Source: Arthrobacter sp. Marseille-P9274
GTDB taxonomy: Bacteria > Actinomycetota > Actinomycetes > Actinomycetales > Micrococcaceae
Assembly (NCBI RefSeq): GCF_946892675.1
Contig: NZ_CAMPOV010000001.1
Coordinates: forward strand, 1,896,033-1,960,032
DNA length: 64,000 nucleotides
Direction of reading: 5' to 3'
The translations under genes and the position numbers were made by a program. Shown in pieces: positions 42,842 to 51,117 of this stretch. Each line of letters begins with the position of its first letter. Position 1 is the first letter of the stretch. The notes under the pieces are model-generated. The model did not search any database. It worked only from the letters and a program-made list of their open reading frames with translations, and was not told where the DNA came from.

Positions 42842-43468
42842 ATGCCCAAGATCGTCGACCACGACCAGCGCCGGGTCGAACTGGTCAACGCAACCTGGCG
42901 CATCATCGCGCGCCATGGCATGGAAGGCGCGACCATGCGGGAGATCGCCACCGAAGCGGGATTCGCCAACGGTGCGCTGAAGCCGTACTTTCCCACGAAG
43001 GACGACCTGCTGACCTTCGCCTTCGGGCACGTCTTCAACCAGACGAACCGGCGGATGGAAGCGAAGACGGCGGACCTGGCCGGCCTCGAAGCCCTGCGCG
43101 CCTTCTGCCACGAAATCCTTCCCCTCGACGAGGAAAGGATCAGCGAGGCCCGCATCGTCATTCCGTTCTGGCAGAAGGCCTTGACCGATCCCGCAAAGAC
43201 GCGACTGCACGAGGAGTCCATGGCCCAATGGCAGGCATCCCTCCGCAAGTACCTCGGCCAAGCGCGCACGGCAGGAGAAATTTCGGCCGAAACCCTGGAC
43301 GACCAGGTCGCCGGATTCCTCATGACCTTCGTCCTGGGCGCGCAGATCACCGCAGCCCTCACCCCGGCGACGCATGCCCCGGAGCAACTCGCCGCTCAAC
43401 TGGACGCCTACCTGAAGCTCCTCGCCGGCCGCCTGACTAGTTTTTCGCCCGACGTCGAAAAAAGGTGA
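42842..43468 (+). CDS. TetR-family transcriptional regulator
   Basis: 208 residues. The N-terminal HTH is clear: QRRVELVNATWRIIARHGMEGATMREIATEAGFANGALKPYFPTKDDLL (about 9-57). The helical C-terminal ligand domain follows. Divergent from the amine oxidase and upstream of AraC and permease genes on the same strand, so it probably controls amine catabolism. The ligand is unknown. AAGGAG precedes the ATG. Confidence 0.92.
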   Translation: MPKIVDHDQRRVELVNATWRIIARHGMEGATMREIATEAGFANGALKPYFPTKDDLLTFAFGHVFNQTNRRMEAKTADLAGLEALRAFCHEILPLDEERISEARIVIPFWQKALTDPAKTRLHEESMAQWQASLRKYLGQARTAGEISAETLDDQVAGFLMTFVLGAQITAALTPATHAPEQLAAQLDAYLKLLAGRLTSFSPDVEKR

Positions 43469-43502
43469 CATTGCGGCCCTCCCGGGCTAGATTGGATGCA
43501 TT

Positions 43503-44606
43503 GTGATTCACGCCACGCCGTTATTGCAGCCATCTTCCGCCGCCGGCCATCCCGCGGCGGACGGCGCCGTCGCCCCAACACCGCAGGTCGAAGCAGCCCG
43601 CACCGCACTTGGCCCCGAGGTCGGGACGGCCCCGGGCCCCGAAGCCGAGGCCGCCCGCGCCGCGCCGGCCCCGGGTGTCGAGACGGCCCACGCCGCCAGC
43701 TTTGCCCAGTGGCGCAACCTGGTCAACCAGTCCTTCGTGCCGCTGGATGTGCAGACGGACGCGACGGAAGCGTTCCGCGGGCGGATCCGCTCGCGCGTGC
43801 TGGACGAGCTCTCCATCGTCGAAGTCTCCGCCAACGGCCACCGCGTGCTCCGCACGCCGTCGCTGATCTCGTCCTCCGACCGGCTGTACTACAAGCTCAA
43901 CCTCCAGCTCTCGGGCCACGGCCTGCTTATCCAGGACAACCGCGAAGCCAGCCTGCGGCCGGGCGACCTCGCCGTCTACGACACTCACAGGCCCTACACC
44001 CTGGGCTTCGAGTCGGACTTCCGTACCCTGGTCCTGATGTTCCCGCATGAGGCGCTCGATCTGCCCGCCGATGCAGTCGGCCAGCTCACCGCCGTCCGGC
44101 TCCCCGGCGACGCCGGCCTGGGACGGATGATCAGCCCGTTCATGGCACAACTCGCCGAGAACCTGGACGCGCTCTCGGGCAACAGCGGCCAGCGGCTTGC
44201 CAACAACGCTGTGGACCTGATCGCCACCATGTTCGAGAGCGAACTCGACGCCCGGCGCGAAACGGATGCGGGGAGCCACCCGGAACTCCTCGCCAGGATC
44301 CGCCGCTACATCGAGGCCAACCTGGGCAATCCGGACCTCTCCCCCGCCGAGATCGCTGCTGCCCACTACGTCTCGACCCGCCACCTGCACAATATTTTCG
44401 CCGCTTCGGGCACGACGGTAGCGAGCTGGATCCGGGCCCGCAGGCTGGACCACTGCCGGAGGGACCTGCGCGACCCGATCCTGGCGGACCGGCCGGTCGG
44501 CAGCATCGCCGCCCGCTGGGGTTTCCTTGATGCCGCGCACTTCAGCCGCATCTTCCGCAGCAGCTTCGGCGTGCCGCCCAGCAGTTACCGCCGCCAGGAC
44601 GCCTGA
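43503..44606 (+). CDS. AraC-family transcriptional regulator (FeaR-like)
   Basis: 367 residues. After an Ala/Pro/Glu-rich repetitive N-terminus of about 60 residues, the ligand/dimer domain of the AraC-binding-like type runs from FAQWRNLVNQSFVPLDV to about residue 240 (GDLAVYDTHRPYTLGFE). The two-HTH DNA-binding domain is at the end (LSPAEIAAAHYVSTRHLHNIF and GSIAARWGFLDAAHFSRIFRSSFGVPPSSYRR). In E. coli the similar regulator FeaR activates amine oxidase genes; the same role here is inferred from position. GTG start at 43503 with no clear Shine-Dalgarno; a downstream start in the Ala/Pro region is possible. Confidence 0.87.
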   Translation: MIHATPLLQPSSAAGHPAADGAVAPTPQVEAARTALGPEVGTAPGPEAEAARAAPAPGVETAHAASFAQWRNLVNQSFVPLDVQTDATEAFRGRIRSRVLDELSIVEVSANGHRVLRTPSLISSSDRLYYKLNLQLSGHGLLIQDNREASLRPGDLAVYDTHRPYTLGFESDFRTLVLMFPHEALDLPADAVGQLTAVRLPGDAGLGRMISPFMAQLAENLDALSGNSGQRLANNAVDLIATMFESELDARRETDAGSHPELLARIRRYIEANLGNPDLSPAEIAAAHYVSTRHLHNIFAASGTTVASWIRARRLDHCRRDLRDPILADRPVGSIAARWGFLDAAHFSRIFRSSFGVPPSSYRRQDA

Positions 44607-44790
44607 CCGGAGACCGAGTAGGCCCCGCAAGCACGGATTTCGCCGTCCAGGCGAAGCACACGCAAGCGCCCTCGCCGGATTTCGCGGCGAGTCCGCCGTC
44701 GTGCCCCTGCCCCCGCGCAGTCCTGCCCTGCCCTCCTGCTGCTCCGCTCTGTCCTACCGGGCCTTACCCGAAGCAGTGCGCCGCCTCTCA

Positions 44791-44955
44791 CACGGCACCG
44801 GCCGCCGTCGCCCACGATCCACCGCCCCTGACCGCAACGGCCTCCGCCTCCGTCGCCCACGATCCACCACCGCTTACGCTGCTCTGGCCGCACACGGCCG
44901 CCGCCGCCGTCGCCCACGTTTCACCCCTGGCCGCACACGGCACCGGCCGCCGTCG
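44791..44955. repeat. Interspersed short repeats in gene-free spacer
   Basis: The 20-mer CACGGCACCGGCCGCCGTCG occurs at 44791-44810 and 44936-44955, and CCGTCGCCCACGATCCACC at 44805-44823 and 44850-44868 with a degenerate third copy near 44908. The whole gap 44607-45088 otherwise shows only the permease Shine-Dalgarno and no gene; open frames there are Arg/Pro-rich artefacts. Confidence 0.7.
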
Positions 44956-45088
44956 TCCGCCCGGCTGAGAGCCCCCACCAGCGCAAGCTGTGCACGATTC
45001 GACAAGTGCAGTACCGCCAAGGGCAAGGCCCGCCCGGGCCGCCGTTGCCACAATCGAAACATCTTTTATTCTCCCGTTGGAGGTTTTC

Positions 45089-46573
45089 ATGTCACAGGAA
45101 CGAACGATGCCACAGCTTCAAGGCGGTTCGGAGGCTGGCCTCGGCAAGCGCACGCTGGGTGTTCCGGCACTGGTCTTTATGATCGTCGCCGCCTCTGCGC
45201 CGCTCACCGTGGTGGCCGGCGGCACCACGAGCAACTTCGCCGTGACAGAGGTACTGGGGATTCCGCTCTCGTTCATCGTCCTCGGCGCTTGCCTGGCGCT
45301 GTTCACCGTCGGCTACGCCGCGATGAGCGCCCACATTAGCAATGCCGGCGCCTTCTACGCTTACATCGCCCAAGGCCTCGGCCGGGCGGCGGGTGTCGGC
45401 GCGGCGTGGGTGGCGCTGGTTTCCTACAACGCCATGCAGGTCGGGATCTATGGGCTGTTCGGGTTCGCGTCGGCGTCGTTCGTGAGTGCGAAACTCGGCG
45501 TGAATGTGCCCTGGTGGGCTACGGCGCTGGTCGGCTTCCTGGCGGTGGGCTGGCTGGGCGTCAGGAAGGTCGATCTGTCGGCCAAGGTTATCGCGGTCCT
45601 CGTCGGCCTTGAGTTCGTGGCCGTGCTGGTCTTCGACATCATTGCCATCGCCGTCGCGCCGGAGGGAATCTCCGGCGCTTCCATGGATCCCGCCAACCTG
45701 TTTACAGCGGGGGTCGGGGCCGCACTGGCCTTCAGCATCGCGGCCTTCATGGGCTTCGAATCGGCCGCCATTTACAGCGAAGAGGCCAAGGACCCCAAGC
45801 GCTCCATCGCCCGCGCCACCTACATCGCCGTCGCCGTCATCTCGCTCTTCTACGCCTTCTCCGGATGGGCCACCGCGACAGCCACCGGCCACAGCCAGAT
45901 CATCGCGAAGTCCCAGGAGTTCGGCCCCGACCTCATCTTCGTCTTCCTGACCGAGCACGGCGGTATGCTGCTGGCCGACATTGCCCAGGTGCTGTTCGTG
46001 ACGAGCCTGTTCGCGGCGCTGATGGCGTTCCACAATGCCGTGGCGCGCTACGTCTTCTCGCTGGCCCGGGAGGGCGTCCTCCCCCGCCGCCTGGCCTACG
46101 TCAATCCGGAGTCTTTCGCCCCGGTGGCGGGCTCACTGTCGCAGTCCGTTCTGGCCTTGGTCATGCTGGCGGTCTTCGCGATCGCCGGAATCGGATCGGA
46201 ACTGGGTGCGCTCTATCCCGTCCTGACGTTCTTCACCTGGCTGACCAACACCGGAGCGTTCGGGCTGGTCCTGCTGCTAGTGCTGATCTCGGCCGCAGTG
46301 ATCGGGTACTTCCGGAAGCATGGCGAAGGCTACTCGCTCTGGACCAAACTCATCGCGCCGGCCATGGCCGTCGTCACCCTGGGCAGCGTGTTCATCGTGA
46401 TCGTGGCCAACTTCAACGTACTGATCGGGTCCGAAGGCGCCTCCACGCTTTCCTGGCTGTTGCCGGCGGTTGCCGTGCTGCCCGGCGTGGCGGGGCTGGG
46501 CTGGGGCCTGTACCTGAAGTCGGCCCGACCCGACATCTACGTCGGCATCGGCCATGGCGGAACGGACAACTGA
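45089..46573 (+). CDS. APC-superfamily amino acid/amine permease
   Basis: 494 residues with about 12 membrane segments. LGVPALVFMIVAASAPLTVVAGG (about 25-47) is the first helix and FMGFESAAIYSEEAKDPKRSIARATYIAV (about 225-253) is the family's conserved loop after helix 6. Start chosen at 45089 because GGAGG lies 6 nt upstream; the longer open frame upstream is not family-like. Lying after TetR and AraC genes of the amine oxidase locus, it may import aromatic amines or their parent amino acids; inference. Confidence 0.9.
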   Translation: MSQERTMPQLQGGSEAGLGKRTLGVPALVFMIVAASAPLTVVAGGTTSNFAVTEVLGIPLSFIVLGACLALFTVGYAAMSAHISNAGAFYAYIAQGLGRAAGVGAAWVALVSYNAMQVGIYGLFGFASASFVSAKLGVNVPWWATALVGFLAVGWLGVRKVDLSAKVIAVLVGLEFVAVLVFDIIAIAVAPEGISGASMDPANLFTAGVGAALAFSIAAFMGFESAAIYSEEAKDPKRSIARATYIAVAVISLFYAFSGWATATATGHSQIIAKSQEFGPDLIFVFLTEHGGMLLADIAQVLFVTSLFAALMAFHNAVARYVFSLAREGVLPRRLAYVNPESFAPVAGSLSQSVLALVMLAVFAIAGIGSELGALYPVLTFFTWLTNTGAFGLVLLLVLISAAVIGYFRKHGEGYSLWTKLIAPAMAVVTLGSVFIVIVANFNVLIGSEGASTLSWLLPAVAVLPGVAGLGWGLYLKSARPDIYVGIGHGGTDN

Positions 46574-46683
46574 CGGCTGACGATCCAGCGGCGGCAAGTC
46601 GCACCCGTCGCAGTCCAGGGCGCGCCGCTCCTGCTGCCGGCCGGTCATCCCTTCGGGGCGGGCCGGCCGGTCCCGTTAAACAG

Positions 46684-46730
46684 AAAAGCCGGGGCTGCAG
46701 AGGTTGGGGGGCTGTGCAGCGCCGGCTTTT
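46684..46730. terminator. Rho-independent terminator after the APC permease
   Basis: Stem AAAAGCCGG (46684-46692) with CCGGCTTTT (46722-46730), extended by inner CTGCA/TGCAG pairing. Ends in a T-run in both directions, about 110 bp after the permease stop. Confidence 0.75.
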
Positions 46731-46900
46731 CCGGTTCCGGGCTCTCGTTCAGGACCCGGGTGGAGGCCGGCTTCTTCCCAAGCACGGCCGTCGGAACCCA
46801 CCTTAGCCTTGCGTTCAACGCGGGCGCGATGGGGAGAACTACCCATGCCCTCAGCTTGACCGCGGCCCCCACGGGATGCCTGCTACCGGCATAGATGCGC

Positions 46901-47075
46901 CCGGGCGCCGCTGTCACTCGATCCGCGCCATCCGCAGGTGCCGCGCACACCCGCCCGGGCCACCGCTGTCACTCGATCCGCGCCATCCGCAGGTGCCGCG
47001 CACACCCGCCCGGGCCACCGCCGTCGCTCGCTCCGCGTCGTCCGCGGATGACCCGCGCACACCCGCCGGGCGCGC
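46901..47075. repeat. Tandem repeat, about 3 copies of 55 bp
   Basis: The marker CTGTCACTCG recurs at 46911 and 46966, and as CCGTCGCTCG at 47021, exactly 55 bp apart. The first two copies are almost identical; the third has diverged. It occupies the 645-bp gene-free gap between the convergent permease and MHS symporter genes, which otherwise holds two terminators and no credible gene. Confidence 0.9.
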
Positions 47076-47159
47076 GCCGTCGCACCGGCACACGTGGTAC
47101 CGGCGACGCATGCAGGTCCCGCCGGGTGCCGCCGTCGCGACTTACGGGGTACAGCGAAA

Positions 47160-47196
47160 AGCCGGGCCGCCGCGTAAAGTTCGCGGCGACCCGGCT
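47160..47196 (-). terminator. Rho-independent terminator of the MHS symporter gene
   Basis: On the minus strand, about 22 bp after the stop: outer stem AGCCGGG/CCCGGCT (47160-47166 with 47190-47196), a 2-nt internal mismatch, inner stem GCCGCG/CGCGGC, 7-nt loop, then TTTT. Confidence 0.8.
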
Positions 47197-47218
47197 GTCG
47201 CTAGTGAAGAGCGGCTGG

Positions 47219-48601
47219 TCAGCGTGCCTCGGGATGCCCGCGCAGGTATTCCTCGTGCGCCTCCTCCACCCGCAGGTTATTGCCCTTGGTTTCCTTGATT
47301 AGGGACACCGCCACAAGCGAGATGACGCAGAGGACGGCGATGTAGATGCCAATGGAAATCGTTGTTCCGGTGGCGCCGAGCAGCAGCTCGGCGATCAACG
47401 GGGCGAAGGCGCCGCCGAGGATGGCACCGATGGCATAGCCGATGGAAACACCCGAGTAGCGGACGTTCGCCGGGAACATCTCGGCGAAAAGTGCCGACTG
47501 CGGACCGTAGGACAGGCCCAGGCCGATCGTCAGGACGAACGCGGCGACGGTGAACCAGATGATGCTCGCGGTATCGATGAGCAAGAACATCGGGACGGAC
47601 CACAGGAGCACCCAGACGTAGCCGATCTGGAAAGTGCGGATGCGCCCGATCCGGTCGGAGAGGATGCCGCCGTACATCGTGAAAATCAGCCAGCCGAACG
47701 CAGCGAGCGTGGTGGCCAGCAGAACCGCGGAGCGGTCCATGCCCAGGCCGCCGGCGTCGGGCGCCTTGGTGGCATAGGACGCAAAGAACGCGATGAGCAG
47801 GTAGCCGGCGGCGTTGTTGGCGATGAAGGTCAGCGCGGCGAGGATGACCTCTTTCGAGTTGTGCTTGAACAGCAGGGCCAAGGGGGCGGCCGATTCCTTC
47901 TTGCGCTCCAGCATTTCCTTGAAGACCGGGCTCTCATCAACCGCACGGCGGATGATGAAACCGACAATGATCAGCACGATGGAGAAGAGGAACGGAATGC
48001 GCCAGCCCCAGGCAAGGAAGGCTTCGTCACTCATGAGGGTGCTAAGCAGCCACATCACGCCGGTGGCCAGGATCATGCCGCAGGGGACGCCGATCTGCGG
48101 ATACGCGCCGAAGAAGCCGCGCTTGTTGATGGGCGCGTGCTCGACGGACATGAGCGCCGCGCCGCCCCATTCGCCGCCTGCCGAGAAGCCCTGCAGGATG
48201 CGCAGCAGCACCAGCAGGATCGGAGCCCAGACGCCGATCTGCGCGTAGGTGGGCAGCACACCAATCAGTGCTGTGGCCAGGCCCATCAGGACCAGGGTAA
48301 AGACGAGCATCATTTTGCGGCCGAGCCGGTCCCCCAGATGCCCCGCCACGATGGCCCCGAGGGGGCGGAACAGGAAGCTGATGCCCAGCGAGGCCCAGGA
48401 GGCGACCTGCGCCAGCCCGGCGTTCTCGGTGCCAAGCGGGGCGAAATACAGTTGGGCCAGGACCAAGCCGGCGGCCTGCGCGTAGATAAAGAAGTCGTAC
48501 CACTCGATGGTGGTGCCGACCAGCGTTCCGGCCAGCACCTTCCGCTCCTCTTTCCGCGTAGAGGGGCTGAGGTTGCCTGCCAGTTCTTCTGACGTTGACA
48601 T
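47219..48601 (-). CDS. MFS metabolite:proton symporter (MHS family)
   Basis: 460 residues, 12 helices. MHS hallmarks are VGTTIEWYDFFIYAQAAGLVLAQLYF (about 28-53), FRPLGAIVAGHLGDRLGRKMMLV with motif A (about 78-100), and LRILQGFSAGGEWGGAALMSVEHAP (about 132-156). The family takes up dicarboxylates, shikimate, betaine and aromatic acids. Here, beside a divergent IclR gene and next to the aromatic region, an aromatic or organic acid is likely but unproven. GGAG precedes the ATG. Confidence 0.92.
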   Translation of the reverse strand: MSTSEELAGNLSPSTRKEERKVLAGTLVGTTIEWYDFFIYAQAAGLVLAQLYFAPLGTENAGLAQVASWASLGISFLFRPLGAIVAGHLGDRLGRKMMLVFTLVLMGLATALIGVLPTYAQIGVWAPILLVLLRILQGFSAGGEWGGAALMSVEHAPINKRGFFGAYPQIGVPCGMILATGVMWLLSTLMSDEAFLAWGWRIPFLFSIVLIIVGFIIRRAVDESPVFKEMLERKKESAAPLALLFKHNSKEVILAALTFIANNAAGYLLIAFFASYATKAPDAGGLGMDRSAVLLATTLAAFGWLIFTMYGGILSDRIGRIRTFQIGYVWVLLWSVPMFLLIDTASIIWFTVAAFVLTIGLGLSYGPQSALFAEMFPANVRYSGVSIGYAIGAILGGAFAPLIAELLLGATGTTISIGIYIAVLCVISLVAVSLIKETKGNNLRVEEAHEEYLRGHPEAR

Positions 48602-48629
48602 GAAAACTCCGATACTCCCGGTCGAAGAT

Positions 48630-48858
48630 TACCGACAGAACGGTCGGTATGTGACGGATGCCATACTACACGACGGTGAGGAGTATCACACAGGAATTGC
48701 GGGCTCTTTGCGCCTCTCCGGCTGGCCATCCGCGCCCGCCGCGGCCGGGCGGGGCAGCAGGCGTCGTTGGCCCACCCGCCCATTGCCCAGCCCTGTTCTA
48801 TAGTTGGACATTTCGTGCCGATATAGAACAATGGTCGTATTGTGAGCGCACACACAAT
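48630..48858. promoter_or_regulatory. MHS/IclR divergent control region with three palindromes
   Basis: Three inverted repeats lie in the 296-bp gap. TACCGAC-N6-GTCGGTA (48630-48649) is near the symporter start. TGTTCTATA (48794-48802) and TATAGAACA (48822-48830) are 9-bp arms 19 bp apart. ATTGTG-N8-CACAAT (48839-48858) is 39 bp before the IclR start. The latter two would suit IclR autoregulation; the first resembles TetR-type sites. Confidence 0.5.
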
Positions 48859-48897
48859 CATAGGTGGGCGTCTCGACATTGACCGAAGGATGAACCG

Positions 48898-49653
48898 ATG
48901 AGCCAGCCCGTTCCCCCTACCGATCTGTCGCCCGCAGGAGGGGAGCTTGCAGCGCCGAAGGGGCAGGCCCATTCGCAGACCCTCTCGCGTGGCATCCGGG
49001 CGCTGGAGATCCTGGCGGAGGCACGGGCTCCGATGACGATTGCCGAACTATCCCAAGCCCTAGGGGTCCACCGGTCCATTGCCTACCGGATCCTTCGCAC
49101 GTTGGAGGACCATTCGCTGCTGATGCGCGATTCCGCCGGCCGGGTCCAGGCGGGCCCGGGGCTGGCTGCGCTGGCGCGCGGTGTCTCTAGGGATCTTCAG
49201 TCGGCCGCCCTGCCGGAACTGACGACCCTCGCCAACGACTTGGCCATGACCGCATTCATCGCTGTCTGGGATCAGCGGGATTGCGTGACTCTGGTGACGG
49301 TCGAGCCGCGGCACACCGCCGCGGCGCTCGTCCAACACCCGGGGATGCGGCATTCGTTCGCCAGCGGCGCCCCGGGCATCGCCATCCAGGCCGCCGTGGG
49401 ACGCGAGCAGTGGGAGCGGCAGGCGCCCGGGCAGCCGTTCCGCCCGGAAGCGGAGCTGGCCCGGAAGGTCGGCTATGCCGTCAGCCACGACGAGGTCATT
49501 CCCGGAGTATCGTCCGTGGCTGTGCCCGTTATTGTTCCGGGACAGCCTCCTGCGGCCATCTCCGTGGTGTACATCCGTACGACGACGTCCACGGAGGACA
49601 TCGCCGCTTCACTCCAGCGGGCGGCCTCCGCGATCGAAGCGGAACTTCGCTGA
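48898..49653 (+). CDS. IclR-family transcriptional regulator
   Basis: 251 residues. The N-terminal winged HTH is LSRGIRALEILAEARAPMTIAELSQALGVHRSIAYRILRTLEDHSLLMRD (about 28-77), followed by the IclR effector domain with HSFASGAPGIAIQAAV (about 156-171) and GVSSVAVPVIVPGQPPAAISVV. AGGA lies 8 nt before the ATG. Divergent from the MHS symporter, which it probably regulates in response to the transported acid. Confidence 0.92.
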   Translation: MSQPVPPTDLSPAGGELAAPKGQAHSQTLSRGIRALEILAEARAPMTIAELSQALGVHRSIAYRILRTLEDHSLLMRDSAGRVQAGPGLAALARGVSRDLQSAALPELTTLANDLAMTAFIAVWDQRDCVTLVTVEPRHTAAALVQHPGMRHSFASGAPGIAIQAAVGREQWERQAPGQPFRPEAELARKVGYAVSHDEVIPGVSSVAVPVIVPGQPPAAISVVYIRTTTSTEDIAASLQRAASAIEAELR

Positions 49654-49654
49654 A

Positions 49655-50992
49655 TTAGGCGTCCCGCTGGCCGCCGGGTGAGCTGCTCCGGGCGACGGCG
49701 GCGGCGAGGAAGCCGAGCACGAACAGGGCCGCTGCGGCGGCAATCGGGACAACGAACGCGTCGGCGTAGCCGCCTCGTTCGGCCACGGCACCGGCCGCAG
49801 CCGACCCGATGGCGCTGCCCAGCACGACGCCGCTGGCCAACAACGTCATGACGGTGCCGAGCCGGTCCTTCGGAGCGACCAGTGTGCCGATGCTGAAAAT
49901 GGTGACCATGGTCGGCCCGACCGGCAGGCCGACCACGAGCAGGACGATGACCATCGCCCCGACCTCGCCGGGCAGCAGCAGCAAGGCACTGAAGGCGGCC
50001 ATCGCCCCGGCGCACACGATCCAGCGTGATGCCGGTTTCCACCGGGCCGGCCAGTAGGCCACGGAGAGGGCGCCGAACGCGGAGGTCAGGCCGAGCAGCG
50101 CGTACAGCAGCCCCGCGGCATCGGCCGCCCCGAACGTTCCGCCGAAAGCACTGAGCGCATTCTGGGATCCGCCGAAGAAGGTTCCCATGGCGATCATGCC
50201 CAGCACAGGCACAGACGTCCGCAGCCAGTTGACGGGCTGGCGGCTCCTAAGGGCTTCGGCAGCGGCTTCGGGATGCTGATGCGTCAGGTTCCGTCCCACG
50301 GGAACGACGGCGAACGAGGTGCGGTGGAGGGCAAAGGCGGGCACCAGCGTGGCGGTGATCAGCACTGCCAGCACGAAGGGCAGCCACGGAGCGATCGCAG
50401 CAGCCAACAGTCCGACCAGTGCCGGGCCGAGGACGAAGGTCAGTTCGTCCGCGGTGCTCTCGTAGGAGAGTGCGGTGTCCAGCACCTGCTTGTCGTTGCG
50501 TGCCATGGCCATCCAGCGGACCCGGGCCAGCGGGCTGACCTGCGGAGATGTTGCCCCAACTGCCAATGATGCCGCGAGGATGGCGCCCATTCCGGCCCCT
50601 GCCGAGCCTGCGTAGACCACCAACAGCAGAATTCCGATTGCCAGGGTGTGCGCCGCGGCGGCGAGGAGCAGGACGGGACGCTGCCCCTCGCGGTCCGCGA
50701 AGTATCCCAGGGCCGGGGCGCCGATGGCTGAGCCGATACCGACGGCACCGGCGGCGAACCCGCCCAAGGCGTATGAGCCGGTGCTGGCAGTCACCATGGT
50801 CAGCGTTCCGATGGTCAGCATGGCCAGGGGCAGGCGCGCGGGGAAACCGATGGCCAGGAAGGACGGGCCGGCCAGTTCCGACAGCCGCGCGTAGCGGCCC
50901 CAGAGGTTGCGCTTTTGCCCGGTTGCCGGGCCCGAATGAGCACGGCGGATGGCAGGACGGTTAGGGAAGCCCGGCGCGGAGCGGCGATTCAT
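49655..50992 (-). CDS. MFS transporter, 12-helix
   Basis: About 445 residues. After a basic N-terminus come hydrophobic segments starting LAGPSFLAIGFPARLPLAMLTIGTL; the loop LGYFADREGQRPVLLLAA resembles motif A. It ends convergently with the IclR gene, separated by 1 bp. I started it at the Met of MNRRSAPGF because the longer frame is Arg/Pro-rich; no strong Shine-Dalgarno is seen at either. Substrate unknown; the family shape is drug or sugar efflux-like. Confidence 0.83.
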   Translation of the reverse strand: MNRRSAPGFPNRPAIRRAHSGPATGQKRNLWGRYARLSELAGPSFLAIGFPARLPLAMLTIGTLTMVTASTGSYALGGFAAGAVGIGSAIGAPALGYFADREGQRPVLLLAAAAHTLAIGILLLVVYAGSAGAGMGAILAASLAVGATSPQVSPLARVRWMAMARNDKQVLDTALSYESTADELTFVLGPALVGLLAAAIAPWLPFVLAVLITATLVPAFALHRTSFAVVPVGRNLTHQHPEAAAEALRSRQPVNWLRTSVPVLGMIAMGTFFGGSQNALSAFGGTFGAADAAGLLYALLGLTSAFGALSVAYWPARWKPASRWIVCAGAMAAFSALLLLPGEVGAMVIVLLVVGLPVGPTMVTIFSIGTLVAPKDRLGTVMTLLASGVVLGSAIGSAAAGAVAERGGYADAFVVPIAAAAALFVLGFLAAAVARSSSPGGQRDA

Positions 50993-51117
50993 TGATTTTC
51001 CGTACGCTAGCGTCGCGCATCGTCCCAACCTCCCGATGCGCAGAACCCGGATACGCGGACTATCATACCTGCCCCGGGTGCCCGTCGCGGGGCCCGGCGG
51101 CGTCGGGCTGGCCCGCA

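Noticed and set aside
44607-45088. A possible small gene between the AraC and permease genes
   Set aside because: Only Arg/Pro/Ser-rich frames without ribosome-binding sites; short repeats explain the open frames.
46901-47075. Possible CRISPR array
   Set aside because: Repeats are directly adjacent without unique spacers, and no cas gene is in the window.
46876-47302. Overlapping open frames of 135-140 residues in the gap after the APC permease
   Set aside because: They translate the 55-bp repeat array in different frames into Arg/Pro/His-rich strings; no Shine-Dalgarno and no family resemblance.
48839-48858. Lac-operator-like ATTGTGAGCG
   Set aside because: Only a short match to the lac operator half; no LacI gene or sugar genes nearby. 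Kept only as a generic palindrome.
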